DNA of 64,000 nucleotides from the NCBI GenBank assembly GCA_047495785.1, contig JBLDXI010000003.1, positions 3,410,001 through 3,474,000 of the forward strand, written 5' to 3'. Within the stretch, counting starts at the first letter, position 1; each line of letters opens with the position of its first letter. Shown here piece after piece: positions 22,258 through 32,102 of this stretch. The notes beneath the pieces were generated by a model that saw nothing but the letters and a program-made list of their open reading frames with translations, did no database searches and was not told the DNA's origin. Source of the stretch: Lepidodermella squamata (taxonomy: Eukaryota; Gastrotricha). The position numbers and the translations under genes are program-made.

Positions 22258-23544
22258 TCAGTACATTGCCTCAGACATATACATTTTCCGCTGTTCCTGG
22301 CAGCAAGCGATGCAAAACGTTACCACATGAGTCAAGGCCAGAATCGAAAAAGTAGCCTGGAAAGGGGAAAAAATGAATATTTCCCGTAAATTAAAATTTA
22401 TTCACTCACGCATATCGCAGTTGCTAGATCTTGAACCAACAACGTCTGGGCACTCGGAGTAGTAGTTGAAGCGAAAATCGTCGTAAATTTTTCTATCGCA
22501 GATGAATTCCCTACTGAGGTGGTCGTTGTAGTAGTCGTAGCTACTGTCGTAGTAGAACTGTTTGAAGCCGGCGTAACTGGAGGTGATGCTACGACGATGT
22601 CAGTATCAACGAGCCAAATAGCGACGGCGGCTATTGAAAAGTTAAGGACAATCATGGCGATTTCGAGACAGACGTAGCACGCTGAATTTATACGGCTTCG
22701 ATGCATGTGGGCGACTTGAACGAAAGCGATGGCGCAATCGGTTACAGCCAGGCCTAAAGCTGGCATCATGAATGGTAGGAGTTCGTTCGGCGTCGAGGCC
22801 GATAGGTAAATAAGTGTCGCACACGTCGTCGCATTCAAAATCTTTGAAAATAAAAATTAATAAAATTATCATAAAATTTCCCGAAAAATCCGGCTTTTAT
22901 TTATTTTGTTATTCATGCTAAAGACTGAAATTTATTCATCTGACCCACTACTTTAAAGCCTAGGTCAGACTAATGGCTTTGTGACCCAATTTGCCCTAAA
23001 TTATTGGCATCTGACCTCGGTAAGTGCGACTAATAGGTGGCATGGCATGACCTTATTCCTGTTCTTCAATATTACTGTCCCCGCCACTGGCCAGAAATTT
23101 ATTTAAGGTGGTCATTTATTCAAGACTGGGAATTTATCGGGCATACGGATTTTTTAATGGGTAAAATTAGTTGCATAAAATTTTCTTATTCGAAAACTGA
23201 ATCACGATCGATAATCAATCAATTGAATTTTGAATTAAAATTTAAATATTATATTTTTTTATTACCATTTGAATAATTTTGAATACACCATAAGGTGTTG
23301 TAGCGTTTTCTCGGGCAATGTCTTTGCTGCTTTTCCAATACCAGTGATGCATGTTCCCCAATGGTAAAATCGGCGGCATTGGCCGTGTTCGAACAACAGG
23401 CCGCCTGTACACCGGCCTGGACCGGTCATGCTGAACACGCGGTCGAGTATGAGGTGTGTAAGGTCGCGCATTCTCGAAATTAGGCGGCGGCGGTATGAGT
23501 TGAGGAGCGGGTCTTCGAAGGTATCGATGACGGCCGTTGAACAT
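22258..23544 (-). CDS. Four-transmembrane MARVEL-like protein
   Basis: Three exons (23266-23544, 22410-22841, 22258-22356) encode 269 residues. The N-terminal 85 residues are cytosolic, rich in Pro and Arg (RPYTPHTRPRVQHDRSRPVY). Four hydrophobic segments follow: one beginning YGVFKIIQMILN, one with FMMPALGLAVTDCAIAFV, one with VCLEIAMIVLNFSIAAVAIW and a last with FSILALTHVVTFCIACC. A Thr-rich loop with likely N-glycosylation sites (NSS) lies between the third and fourth. The G...Q pattern at the start of the first segment and the overall spacing fit MARVEL-domain proteins, which act in membrane apposition and vesicle traffic. That assignment is by pattern only. No phase-1 signal exon is present, unlike the neighbours. 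Confidence 0.75.
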
Positions 23545-23939
23545 TTTTTCGTGAACACTCTACCTCAAGGGTTTTAAGCTTGAATAAGCTAGTGAACAGG
23601 ATGATATGAGACGCTTATGCAGTGTTGCGGTGATTGTATAATAAACATCTCTTACCTGTGAGCAGGTTTTTTGTTTACGCGAAAGTTTACTGCGAGGCGA
23701 ATTAGTTGTTGCTAAATAATGCAAGTAAACAAGGCGACTGTTCATGGTAATGTAAAAAAAGCCCGAGCTCAAGTTAAGGTAACATATTTTCTTGGTGCTC
23801 CGGAATTCACATATGAATTCACACGGAATTCATCCGGATCAGAACTCAGGATTATTTCAACTGATTTCCAAGGAATAAATTATCAACGATTTTAGGTTTA
23901 ATTGAATTAAAAAAATTTCGATTTATGAAATTAATTTGG

Positions 23940-24420
23940 GTGTCCCAAGTGCGTACCCCAAATTTAGGGTTCCAGCACTAAATTTGAGACTCCAGCACTA
24001 GATTTCCCCTAATCAAAAGAAGGTTTTTCGAATTTCTAGTCCTCACTAGAATCTCAAATTGTTTGTTATTATGCCTAACCGATAGACCTTCATATTACGT
24101 GAATTTTGCGCTATGAGCGATCAGTTAACGAATTATACTTCATCCTAAAGAGCCGATATCGATTCCAAGTATCGATTTTACAAATCAGTGATTTTGCCGA
24201 TATCAGCCGTCTTGGAACCCAACATCGATAATTTTTCTACCTAGCTTAGGGCACCATGTAGCTAAACTAAAAAATCTTAGGATCAGGGAGGGCATCAGTA
24301 TCGATCAAAAAACGAAAACGCTGAAATCGCAAAGAATGTGAAACATTTAGCGCCCGTACCCAGGACGCTTAAATTTAGTGCTGGAGCCTCATATTCAGTG
24401 GTGGAAATATTTGGACCCAA
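23940..24420. repeat. Fold-back element with a full-length dispersed repeat core
   Basis: Arms near 23972-24000 (CCAGCACTAAATTTGAGACT) and 24372-24405 (AAATTTAGTGCTGGAGCCTC) are mutually complementary. They enclose an inverted copy of the about 240-bp dispersed repeat (24050-24310). This is the most complete copy in the window. Confidence 0.6.
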
Positions 24421-24452
24421 TTAATTTTTCAATAGCTTGGTTTTACTACATA

Positions 24453-24909
24453 CCGTATTTTACGAATTATAAGACCCTGCCCTGTATTTTTTTCAAACGA
24501 GGTTCAAGTCCTGCCCTGTATTTAGGGTCTGCCCTTTAATTCGGCTCTGCCCTTTATTTTTTCGAACCTAATCAGTCACCTGAACAGTACCTAGATCGCC
24601 AGTTAAAACAGCCGAATAACCACTATAGCTACTGCCTTCCACCAACTTCCACCTGTGACTACACGCGTGAAGTGTGTGCTCAAATGGATTAGGGTGGATA
24701 AAGGACGATTAGTGCACTTACTGACGAGAAATCGCAACCTATCCAACTTTAACCACTTACCCAGCAGGCGCCCATGTAAGCCACTTCATACAAGGCCCTG
24801 CCTATTAATAAGGTTCTGCCCTTTATTATTTCAAATGACCATTACCCTCTGCCCTTTATTCCGGTTCTGCCCTATAATTGGGTCCTGCCTAATAATTCGT
24901 AAAATACGG
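24453..24909. mobile_element. TA-flanked MITE, CCGTA family, copy 1
   Basis: The terminal 20 bp TACCGTATTTTACGAATTAT at 24451-24470 (including the TA target) is perfectly complementary to 24892-24911. Both ends are bordered by TA, as for Tc1/mariner-type insertions. The interior is built from repeated GCCCTTTATT and CTGCCC motifs and has no coding potential. The same termini and interior style recur at 47446-47750. Confidence 0.8.
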
Positions 24910-24954
24910 TAATTCATTTACCATATAATTTAAGTAAGCTTATTTTCGAAGCTG

Positions 24955-25060
24955 GCTTTTTGGACTTCTGATATCGGAAAAATCACTGATTTTTTAAATC
25001 AATATTAGGAATCGATATCGGCTCTGTAAGCTAAGGTTGAGCTCGTAAGCAGACTACTGC
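24955..25060 (+). repeat. Dispersed fold-back repeat, partial copy
   Basis: Contains GATATCGGAAAAATCACTGA and AATCGATATCGGCTC in the family order, lacking the 5' part. Confidence 0.7.
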
Positions 25061-25400
25061 GATTGGGCAAAGAAATCCCAACAGTGAGATTTATCGGTTG
25101 GGAATCATCGTCAAAGAATTGAGGTTTTTGGCAACATGGAAACCCGAAATCACTGCTGGAACCGAGGTGTTAATTTGGCACACCTTTTCTGAATCCCGTG
25201 AATGTGATAGGAAAACGAGGAATAGAAATGCACGCGAATACCGTTTTATTCCTTAAAATAGGTCCGGTCATCATAGGCAATTATAGTATTTATAGCAATA
25301 AATTTGAAAATCAATCACACATTGTATACGTTGTCAGATAAATTTGCTAATTTAATAATTGATCAATAAATAATAATAAAGATGTAGAGTGTCATTGCTT

Positions 25401-26197
25401 TCAATCGGAGTTGTCGCTCGAGTTGTCAGAGTGCTTGGCTTGCTTCTTGCGGTGACCGCTTTCGGAGCTCGACTTCTTGGGGTGGGCCTTCTTGGCGGGG
25501 AACTTCTTGCCGCCATGGTTGTAGTGCTTGCGGCCCTTAGGAACAACAATGTCGCGGCCGATCTTCTTGCCGAAGTTGATCTTCTTGTGGTGAACCGGCT
25601 TCTTCTTGATCTGCTTGCTCTCGCTGCTCTTGCTGCTGCGGCTGCTGCGGCTGCTCTTGCTGGCGACCTTGACAGGGCGGCGGTGGACCTTCTTCGGCTT
25701 CTCAATGCTGATGCTAGGGATGCTGGCGACCTTGATCGGGTGGTGGGGCTTCTTCGGCTTCTCAGCGCTGTGGCTCGCCTTCTTGTGCGGGCGGCCGTCG
25801 TTGCCGCGGATCAGGACGCGGAACAACCGGCGGAGGATGGTCCACGCCTTCTTGCCGTTCGCCTCGTTGTACTCCTTCAGCATAGGGCTGCCGCACTTCG
25901 GAGGCTGGGGCTTCTGGTGGTGCTTCTTATCCTTCTTGAACGGGCAGTTCTTCTTCTTCTTGTCGCATTCCGGCTTCTGGTGCTCCTTGGACTTGGAGTT
26001 CGCCTCAGGTTGGGGGTCATCAACAACGATTTCGTCCTTGGGAGGGTCGGCCAATTGCTCGTCACTGCACGGCTTTTCGTGGTTAGCAGCGACAGCTTAG
26101 GAAAAAAATTAAAAAATTATTAAGCTGGATTTTTCTATTTGATTTTACCAGCGATCAAGAAACCAAAAACGGCAATGGCGAGGAAAGAAAGACGCAT
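25401..26197 (-). CDS. Secreted Lys/His/Ser-rich protein
   Basis: Exons 26149-26197 and 25401-26095 encode 247 residues. The signal exon (MRLSFLAIAVFGFLIA) ends in phase 1, and the acceptor is CCTAAG. The mature chain has three cysteines near its start (KPCSDEQ, ECDKKKKNC) and one at PPKCGSP. It continues as a basic region with repeated KVAS and PKK(V/P)H motifs, a run of SSRSSRSSKSS, and a His-rich, Ser-rich end. Codons are G/C-ending. TATA (TTTATAAAC, about 26304) and a C/EBP-like TTGCGTAA (26356) lie upstream. The composition resembles secreted matrix, adhesive or cuticle proteins. No family is recognised. Confidence 0.85.
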
Positions 26198-27365
26198 TTT
26201 AATTTGTATCGCGGAGATAGGTGAAAAACGTTAAAATCGATAACGTTGATAGATGAATATGAATGAAGTGAACGGTGCTGCTGAACTTGTTGTTTTTCAC
26301 TCGTTTATAAACAGGCCGTCGTCGGCGCGTGAACGATTACTGCGGCAAAAAAGTGTTGCGTAATGCGTTTTGCCGCCAAATCGCGCGTGCACGTCGCGAT
26401 CACGGGGCAGCTTCCTTGTAGTAGTGTGAAAGAGCACCAACGCGTGCGCTTACATTAAGGGCACAAGTCTATTTATGAATCAATCACCTGGTCGTCTGCC
26501 ACACATAATTTAGCCGTAAAATGAGAGCGCTTGCCATTCACAGATTTACAACTCACAGGCCACTAGAAAATAGAACAGTACCTAATTAAGATCAAGAAAT
26601 TCAGAAATTTAGAAATTTAAAATGAAAAATTCGCGTCGCTGCCTTCACGAGTTGACCGAATGCTGAAGCTAAGGCTTGAACAAAATAATCACCTGAACTC
26701 TTCGAAGGTTTCATTTTCCATCGAAGCGAAAAGCTTTACTTAATTTTCCGATCCATTCCATACGAGAAATAACCAAACCATCAATTTCGGTAAAAAAATG
26801 GAAGACAATCTTAGTAAAGCTTAAATTTTCGCGCCATGTTTGAAAGTAATGGCATAGACATTTTTTAAAAAGATGGCAAAGATGGCGGATGCGGGCGCGG
26901 GAAGTTGAAACGTAATAAATGAACTTCCGAGGCTTCCGGGATTGAATAAAACAATCTCGACTTGCTTGGGATGGTGAAATCCTGCTGAAGTGTTAAAATG
27001 AAACCATCAACCTCGGAATTCGATGAAAATTCTTCCATGATGCGCGAAATTAATCAAACTCTCAATCGAATTAATTTGTTTTGCTGTCCGATCGGCAATT
27101 CCGAAATTCCTCGTTGAATATACTGATGATTAGACCATACAAAAAAGACATCTCCCATACGACAATTCTGAATGAATTTATTCATATTATTTTCGATATA
27201 CAGATTTTTAATTAATAGCAATCTTTCCGTTAATCTTTCATGTTAAATAAATGATGCAGCGGTAAATAATGATCATAACATTTCGAATGTAGGTCACGCA
27301 TTTGACCTCAATGCGCACGCAATAAATTATCAAATAATATCGATATAATTAACACATCAGTTGAT
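26198..27365. other. Intergenic region with promoter of the 25.4-kb gene
   Basis: A TATA-like site (about 26304) and a C/EBP-like site (26356-26363) serve the minus-strand gene. The remaining 900 bp is AT-rich and contains nothing I can identify. Confidence 0.5.
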
Positions 27366-28458
27366 TTAATGACGACGGTGGTACTTGCGAACGTGTTCCT
27401 TGAGCTGATCAGCGGCCTGGGCGTGTTCGAGGACGCGCAAAAACTCGCGCATCGGAACAACGCGATCGCGGTGATGGCGAGTTTCATCCTCGGAATCACG
27501 CGGCGGGATTTGCGCCAACATTTCCAGCAACGCGCGCTCCTCCAACTCGCGAAGGGTTCGTTTCGCCTCGTCCTCGTTGTTCTCGTCCAGGTACTCGGCG
27601 TTGTTGTCGCCATCACCGCTGTGATGCAACTGGAAACCGTGATGGCCAACTGATTTCATGTCGGTCTTCTCCTGAGACTGCTGTTGACGTTTCATCGCGG
27701 CGAAATGGCGCCTAACGTTTTCGCGCTGCTCCTCGGAAAGAGTCTTCATCTTCTTTTCTTCGTGATTTTTCACCTCTTTCGACTCGTTTTTCTTAGCCTT
27801 GGGTTCGCCGATGTGCTTCGATTTCTTTTCGGTCTTCTCCTCTTCAGGATTCTGTTGCTTCTTCTCCTGCTTTTCAGCCTTAGCCGCGAGCCTTTTGACC
27901 TTTTTGACCTTTTTCTCCCCAGATTCGGCGGCTTCATGAGACTCCGCTTTCTTGGCTTCAGGCTTCTTGACGGCTTTTTTCGGCTTTTCCTCTTCAGATT
28001 GCTTCTTCTCCTCCTCTTCATTTTCCTCGTGTTTCAAAGCTTTCTGAACTTTCTGGATCTTTCGGGTCGGCTTGGGCTGTTGTTCCTTTTCCTCTTCGGA
28101 GACTTCCACCGCTTTCTTGACCTGCTTTTTGACAGCGGTTTTCGGTTTCTTGACATGTTTCTTCACCTTGACGACCTTCTCCTCGCTTTCCTCAACGTCT
28201 TCCTCCTGGCGACGAACAGTTGGCTCTTCGTCATTCTCCTGTTCTTCCTCCTCGTTGATCGTCTGCAAGTGCTTCGACGATTTTTCGATCATTTTCACGT
28301 CGACCAGCCGATCGCCGACGTACGTGTTGCCGCGGATTTCCAACGGTTCGTGATTGACGATTTCAAGCTTGACCTGCTTCAGCATCTCGTCGCTGTTCGG
28401 GTGCACGTGATCGTCCTCTTCTTCCGGAATCGCTTCCATGCGGACCGGCTCCTCGTGA
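27366..28458 (-). CDS. Glu/Lys-rich protein, first exon not found
   Basis: The 364 visible codons begin after an acceptor (TCGATAG) with HEEPVRMEAIPEEEDDH. Met at 28439 may not be the true start. The protein has a strand-like N-terminal part (VKLEIVNHEPLEI, then DVKMIEKSSKHLQTI). A long middle alternates Glu-runs with Lys-runs (KKVKKVKRLAAKAEKQEKK), which should form charged helices or coiled coil. The C-terminal region has an acidic, His-rich stretch and a helix (RELEERALLEMLAQIP). The intron phase (2 or 0) differs from the phase-1 signal exons of its neighbours. No convincing signal exon lies in 28459-29062. Secretion is therefore not shown. It could also be a 3' part of a larger transcript. 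Confidence 0.65.
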
Positions 28459-28490
28459 CTATCGAAAAAAAAAATTAATTAATCGAATTT

Positions 28491-28555
28491 TGTTGAATTC
28501 AATAGAATTCAATATTGTTGAATTCAATAGAATTCAATATTGTTGAATTCAATAG
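28491..28555. repeat. 25-bp tandem repeat, 2.6 copies
   Basis: The unit TGTTGAATTCAATAGAATTC plus AATAT repeats exactly at 28491, 28516 and 28541 (partial). Confidence 0.85.
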
Positions 28556-28595
28556 ATATGTTTCAATAGAGAAGCGATTTCGACATTTTCTTTTC

Positions 28596-28842
28596 ATGAT
28601 CGATACTGATGCCTGGCATCTTATATTTTAGCTTCTTGGTACCCTAAGCTATGAAGAAAAATTATCGATTTTGGGTTCAAAGACATTTGATATCGGAAAA
28701 ATCACTGATTTTTAAGATCGATACTGGGAATCGATATCAGTTCTTCAAGCTGAAGTAATACTCGTAAACTGACCACCCAGAGCGCAAAATATGCGTAATA
28801 TCGAGGTCTATCGGTTAGGCATGAAAAGAAAAAATTGAGAAT
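28596..28842 (+). repeat. Dispersed fold-back repeat, full copy
   Basis: The clearest forward copy, about 247 bp, from GATCGATACTGATGCC to GGCATGAAAAGAAAAAATTG. It matches the inverted copy at 24050-24310 along its whole length. Confidence 0.8.
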
Positions 28843-29062
28843 ATAGAAGAATTGAACTTATAGAATTTCTGATAAAATTATGAAAATTCTAACAAATCTT
28901 CGCAATTTTCTGACGAATATTTCTATTTTTAAATTAAATTAAATTAAATTTTTCTATTTTTAAATTCGAAAAAGGACAGTTCTACACTGTTTCAGTTCGA
29001 ACAATTTGAAATATGGTTCTACACAAAGATATTTTGATTGATTTTCGTATTTTAACTTCGGC

Positions 29063-30670
29063 TTACTCGCGGCGCTGTTGGCGGTACTGCGAAAAATAAA
29101 CATTTTGACGCGGTGATTTCGCCGGGACCCGTTCGTAGACAATCTCAGGCTGTTCCAGGTAGACCGGGGTCTGGCGGCTTCGGACCGGCTTGCTCTCTTC
29201 AATCGGACTCTCGGCATATTGGCGGCGAGGAACTGGCTTCTCTTCATAAACTTCGACAGGCTTTTGCAGGTAACGGCGGGGCAGCTTCTTTTCGAAGTTC
29301 TCCGGGTTGTAGAACTGCTGATGAAGCGGCTGTTGCTGTTGTTGAGCTTGATCGGCGAATAATTCAGCCTGGCGGGTTCGGATTGGCTTCATAACAACCT
29401 GTTGGCGATTTTCAGCCTCGTAAAACGGCTGGCGGTTCATTTTCTCCTCGACCACAATTTCAGGCTGTTGCTGCGGCTGCTCGACCAAAACCTGGCGAAC
29501 TTGCATTTTCCGGCTCGGTTCAACCGGCTGTTGGCGAGCTTCGAACTGAGTGTTATCCTCATAAATCGGCTGCTGACGGTTCGACTTGTCATCGATAACC
29601 ATTTCATACTGTTGTTGAGGCTTTTGTTCGGCCAGCTTTTGATCAGCCATAACTTGAGCATTATTAGCGACCTGTTGTTGCTGTTGCTGTTGGAGCTGAC
29701 CGGCCGATTTCTCATTTCGAAGCTCAGCGTTGAAAATCTGCTGCAAGGTCGGCTTTTGCTTCAACAAATCAGCCAGGTTCGATTGACGCGGCTTGTCACC
29801 GAAAATTTCCGGGTGCGACAGCCGGGTTTGGGCCAAAAATTGACGAACCTGCTCGCGGCGCAAATTCTCCTCAGCACTGTCGCGAACAGCTTTCCTCGAC
29901 AAAACCCGCGGGTCGTTGACAGCAATTTGTTGCTGCTGCTGGGCTGGTTGAACCTTACGAACAGTAAACGTAACCGGGCCTTGTTGGGTATTTCGAAGGA
30001 CAGGCTGGTTAACAGCAATCGGTTGGCGCGATTTCGGGACTTGCTGATATTTGACCTGGTTCTGGACAACAGTGACCGGCGCGTTTTGTTGCGGCTTAGC
30101 AGCAACCTGAGGTTGAACCTTAGCCTGCTGGCCACCTTCCAACTGCTTGGCCTGTTGAACTAACTGATTCTTCCGTTGTTCATCGCCTGACACCTCGCCG
30201 TTCTTCTTCTTCTTAATCACCTTGGTAAGGGTTGTTTTAATCTCAACCGAATTGCCGCCCGTTTCCTTCAGCGTTTTAGTTTTCATCGTCTTGATTTCGA
30301 AAGAACCAGACTGACCGGCCTCTTGATAGGCGTTGCGGATCGATTCGAGAGACATACCACTCATGCCGTCGTCTTCCTCCTCGACCTCTTCGTCGTCGGT
30401 TTTCGGCTGGTCGGCATTTTCTCCTTCATTTTCTTGCTTTTGCTTTTCCTCCTGCTGCTGTTTTTGTTTCTGTTCTTCCTGAGCTTCTTTCGCCTTTGCT
30501 TGAGCCGCTTCAGCCGATCCTTCGTAATCAGCCTTCTTCTGCTTCTTTTGCGACGAGGCTAGGCCTAGAAACAAAGATCAAAATTTAATAAAATTTCTGA
30601 AATTTTTTAATTAAAACTTACTCAGGCAAACAGCACTGGCTAAAATTAAGGCGATAAGTAATAATCGCAT
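29063..30670 (-). CDS. Secreted Gln-rich repetitive protein
   Basis: Exons 30622-30670 and 29063-30564 encode 516 residues. The signal exon is MRLLLIALILASAVCL in phase 1. The chain starts with a Lys/Gln/Glu helix region, then strand-like repeats (FEIKTMKTKTLKE, VEIKTTLTKVIKKK). The second half is Gln-rich, with recurring units of the type QPEIVVEEKMNRQPFYE and QQYEMVIDDKSNRQ. Apart from one cysteine in the signal peptide there are none. Gln-rich repeats suggest transglutaminase cross-linking or amyloid-like assembly, as in some matrix and cuticle proteins; this is inference. An E-box (30822) and a C/EBP-like site (30831) lie upstream, and a TATATAGG box near 30913. Confidence 0.87.
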
Positions 30671-31304
30671 TTGCGGCAATAAAATCCTAAATAATAAAAA
30701 AAAATTCCCAGGTCAGTAACAAATTATCAAATGTCTTACAAAATTATCCTGAAATTTAGCTAAAAAAGATGAAAATCTTCAATGAAAATTAGAGTGGGTG
30801 AAAAATCATTTTTACGGCGGGCACGTGATATTACGCAATGCCATTTCCAACCTGATGAAAAAAGAACACGCGTGCTAGTCGCGCGCCAAACGGTAATTAT
30901 TAGCCACGCGACCTATATAGGCGCCTCGAATGTAATTTTGACACAATTACCTTGCCAAATATACCGAACTAAATTTTACTAAAATTAACTAAAATTAACA
31001 ATTGAAAATAATATAACCTCATTACGTAATAGTAATTAGGTTGGATGTGATTAATTTATTAATTTGCCGTATTTTTTAAAAGGGCTAGATGAGTGTGCTT
31101 GAAGGTTCAAATCGGATTGAAAATTGACCCCTTCGTTTTAGTTTTTTTCGATGAAAAAATCAGATTCAGAAAATCATTGGGTTTATTTTTGAATAATACG
31201 CTGACAATATTTCGCGAGCATGATAATATAATTTGGATTTAATAATAAATTAACTCTGATAAAATAATTAAATTAAATGAGGTTGAATAAGCGAATTTCC
31301 AGGT
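30671..31304. other. Upstream region of the Gln-rich gene
   Basis: Contains CACGTG (30822-30827), TTACGCAA (30831-30838) and a TATATAGG box near 30913 on the minus strand. Beyond about 30950 nothing is recognised. Confidence 0.55.
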
Positions 31305-32102
31305 TTAAGGCTGGGCTGGTTTCTTCCACCACGATGGCCAATGGGGCGGAATGAAAATCGCCGGGGAAGTAGTCGAGCCGAGTTCGGGAGTCGCCATAGT
31401 CGTGGTTGTTGTAGTCGTTGAATCCAACTGCTCGAAATTGAATAGATTCCCAGCTTCAATCTGAACTTCATTGCCTTCAGCTGGTTGTTCGGGTGTCAAC
31501 GCATCACCACCAAAAGACGGAGAAAAGACAGCTTTCAGCATAACAGGCTCAGGCTCGGTTTCATCGGTCGGTTGTGGCAATGGTATAAACCCATCGCCAC
31601 TGAAAGAAGGAGAACCAGGTGCTTTCAGCACAGGCCCAGGCTCGGTTTCATCGGCGGTTTGGGGAGATAGGCCATTTTCGTTGACAGTTGACCAGAGTCT
31701 CGGGCCAGAATCGGCGTTATCATCACCTCGAATTCTCTTCACAACTTCACTCTTCCGCGGGTAGTCTGATTTTCTCAGTTCTTCCGAGCAATAGCCAGGC
31801 TTGATGCCATTCGACGAGTCGTCTTCGCCGCCGATTTTTTTCAGCAATTTGTAAATATTGCGGCGAACGACCCTTTCCTCGCGAACAACCAGCGGCTCGT
31901 CATCGCCGGTTTCAGGGTGGAATCGCTGAACTTCAATTGTTCGCTGGATGATCGATTGCGAGTTGTCTTTATCGTGGCTCTCGTCCGAGTCGTACTTGAC
32001 GAAGTCGAATGAGATATCGCCGGATTTTTGGCCCACGTGTTTGCATTGGCAATTACTGGCCAGTAGTATGACAGCTAAGGCAATCTTCCAAGTGAACAGC
32101 AT
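31305..32102 (-). CDS. Secreted acidic protein with DETEPxPV repeats
   Basis: A single exon of 265 codons. It begins with a signal peptide (MLFTWKIALAVILLASNCQC). A strand-like region follows (TIEVQRFHPETGDDEPLVVR, then RRNIYKLLKKIGG). The middle has a near-duplicate pair of segments built on DETEPGPVLKAPGSPSFSGD and DETEPEPVMLKAVFSPSFGG. The end is Thr-rich then Pro/Trp-rich (PPHWPSWWKKP). One mature cysteine (PGYCSEE) is seen. It lacks the separate signal exon of its neighbours, possibly through intron loss. No family is recognised. Confidence 0.8.
   Translation of the reverse strand: MLFTWKIALAVILLASNCQCKHVGQKSGDISFDFVKYDSDESHDKDNSQSIIQRTIEVQRFHPETGDDEPLVVREERVVRRNIYKLLKKIGGEDDSSNGIKPGYCSEELRKSDYPRKSEVVKRIRGDDNADSGPRLWSTVNENGLSPQTADETEPGPVLKAPGSPSFSGDGFIPLPQPTDETEPEPVMLKAVFSPSFGGDALTPEQPAEGNEVQIEAGNLFNFEQLDSTTTTTTTMATPELGSTTSPAIFIPPHWPSWWKKPAQP

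Larger units (their letters stand above)
23545..25400. other. Repeat-rich intergenic region
   Basis: This span contains a large fold-back repeat (about 23940-24420), a TA-flanked inverted-repeat transposon (24453-24909) and a second partial dispersed repeat (about 24955-25060). No gene was seen. Confidence 0.6.
28459..29062. other. Intergenic or intronic region with repeats
   Basis: It contains a 25-bp tandem repeat, 2.6 copies at 28491-28555 (unit with two GAATTC sites), and a full forward copy of the dispersed repeat at 28596-28842. Confidence 0.6.

Noticed and set aside
25389-26123. Leu/Ala-rich open frame on the plus strand
   Set aside because: It is the complement of Lys/Ser-rich codons with high G/C third positions in the real minus-strand gene; such frames occur opposite every such gene here.
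27684-28478. Leu/Phe-rich plus-strand frame resembling a membrane protein
   Set aside because: It is antisense to Glu/Lys-rich codons (CTC/CTT/TTC opposite GAG/AAG/GAA) and so is composition-driven.
28640-28692. Candidate first exon for the 27.4-kb gene
   Set aside because: An ATG with the right phase exists (MSLNPKSIIFLHSLG), but it lies inside the dispersed repeat, is not a good signal peptide and has a poor donor.
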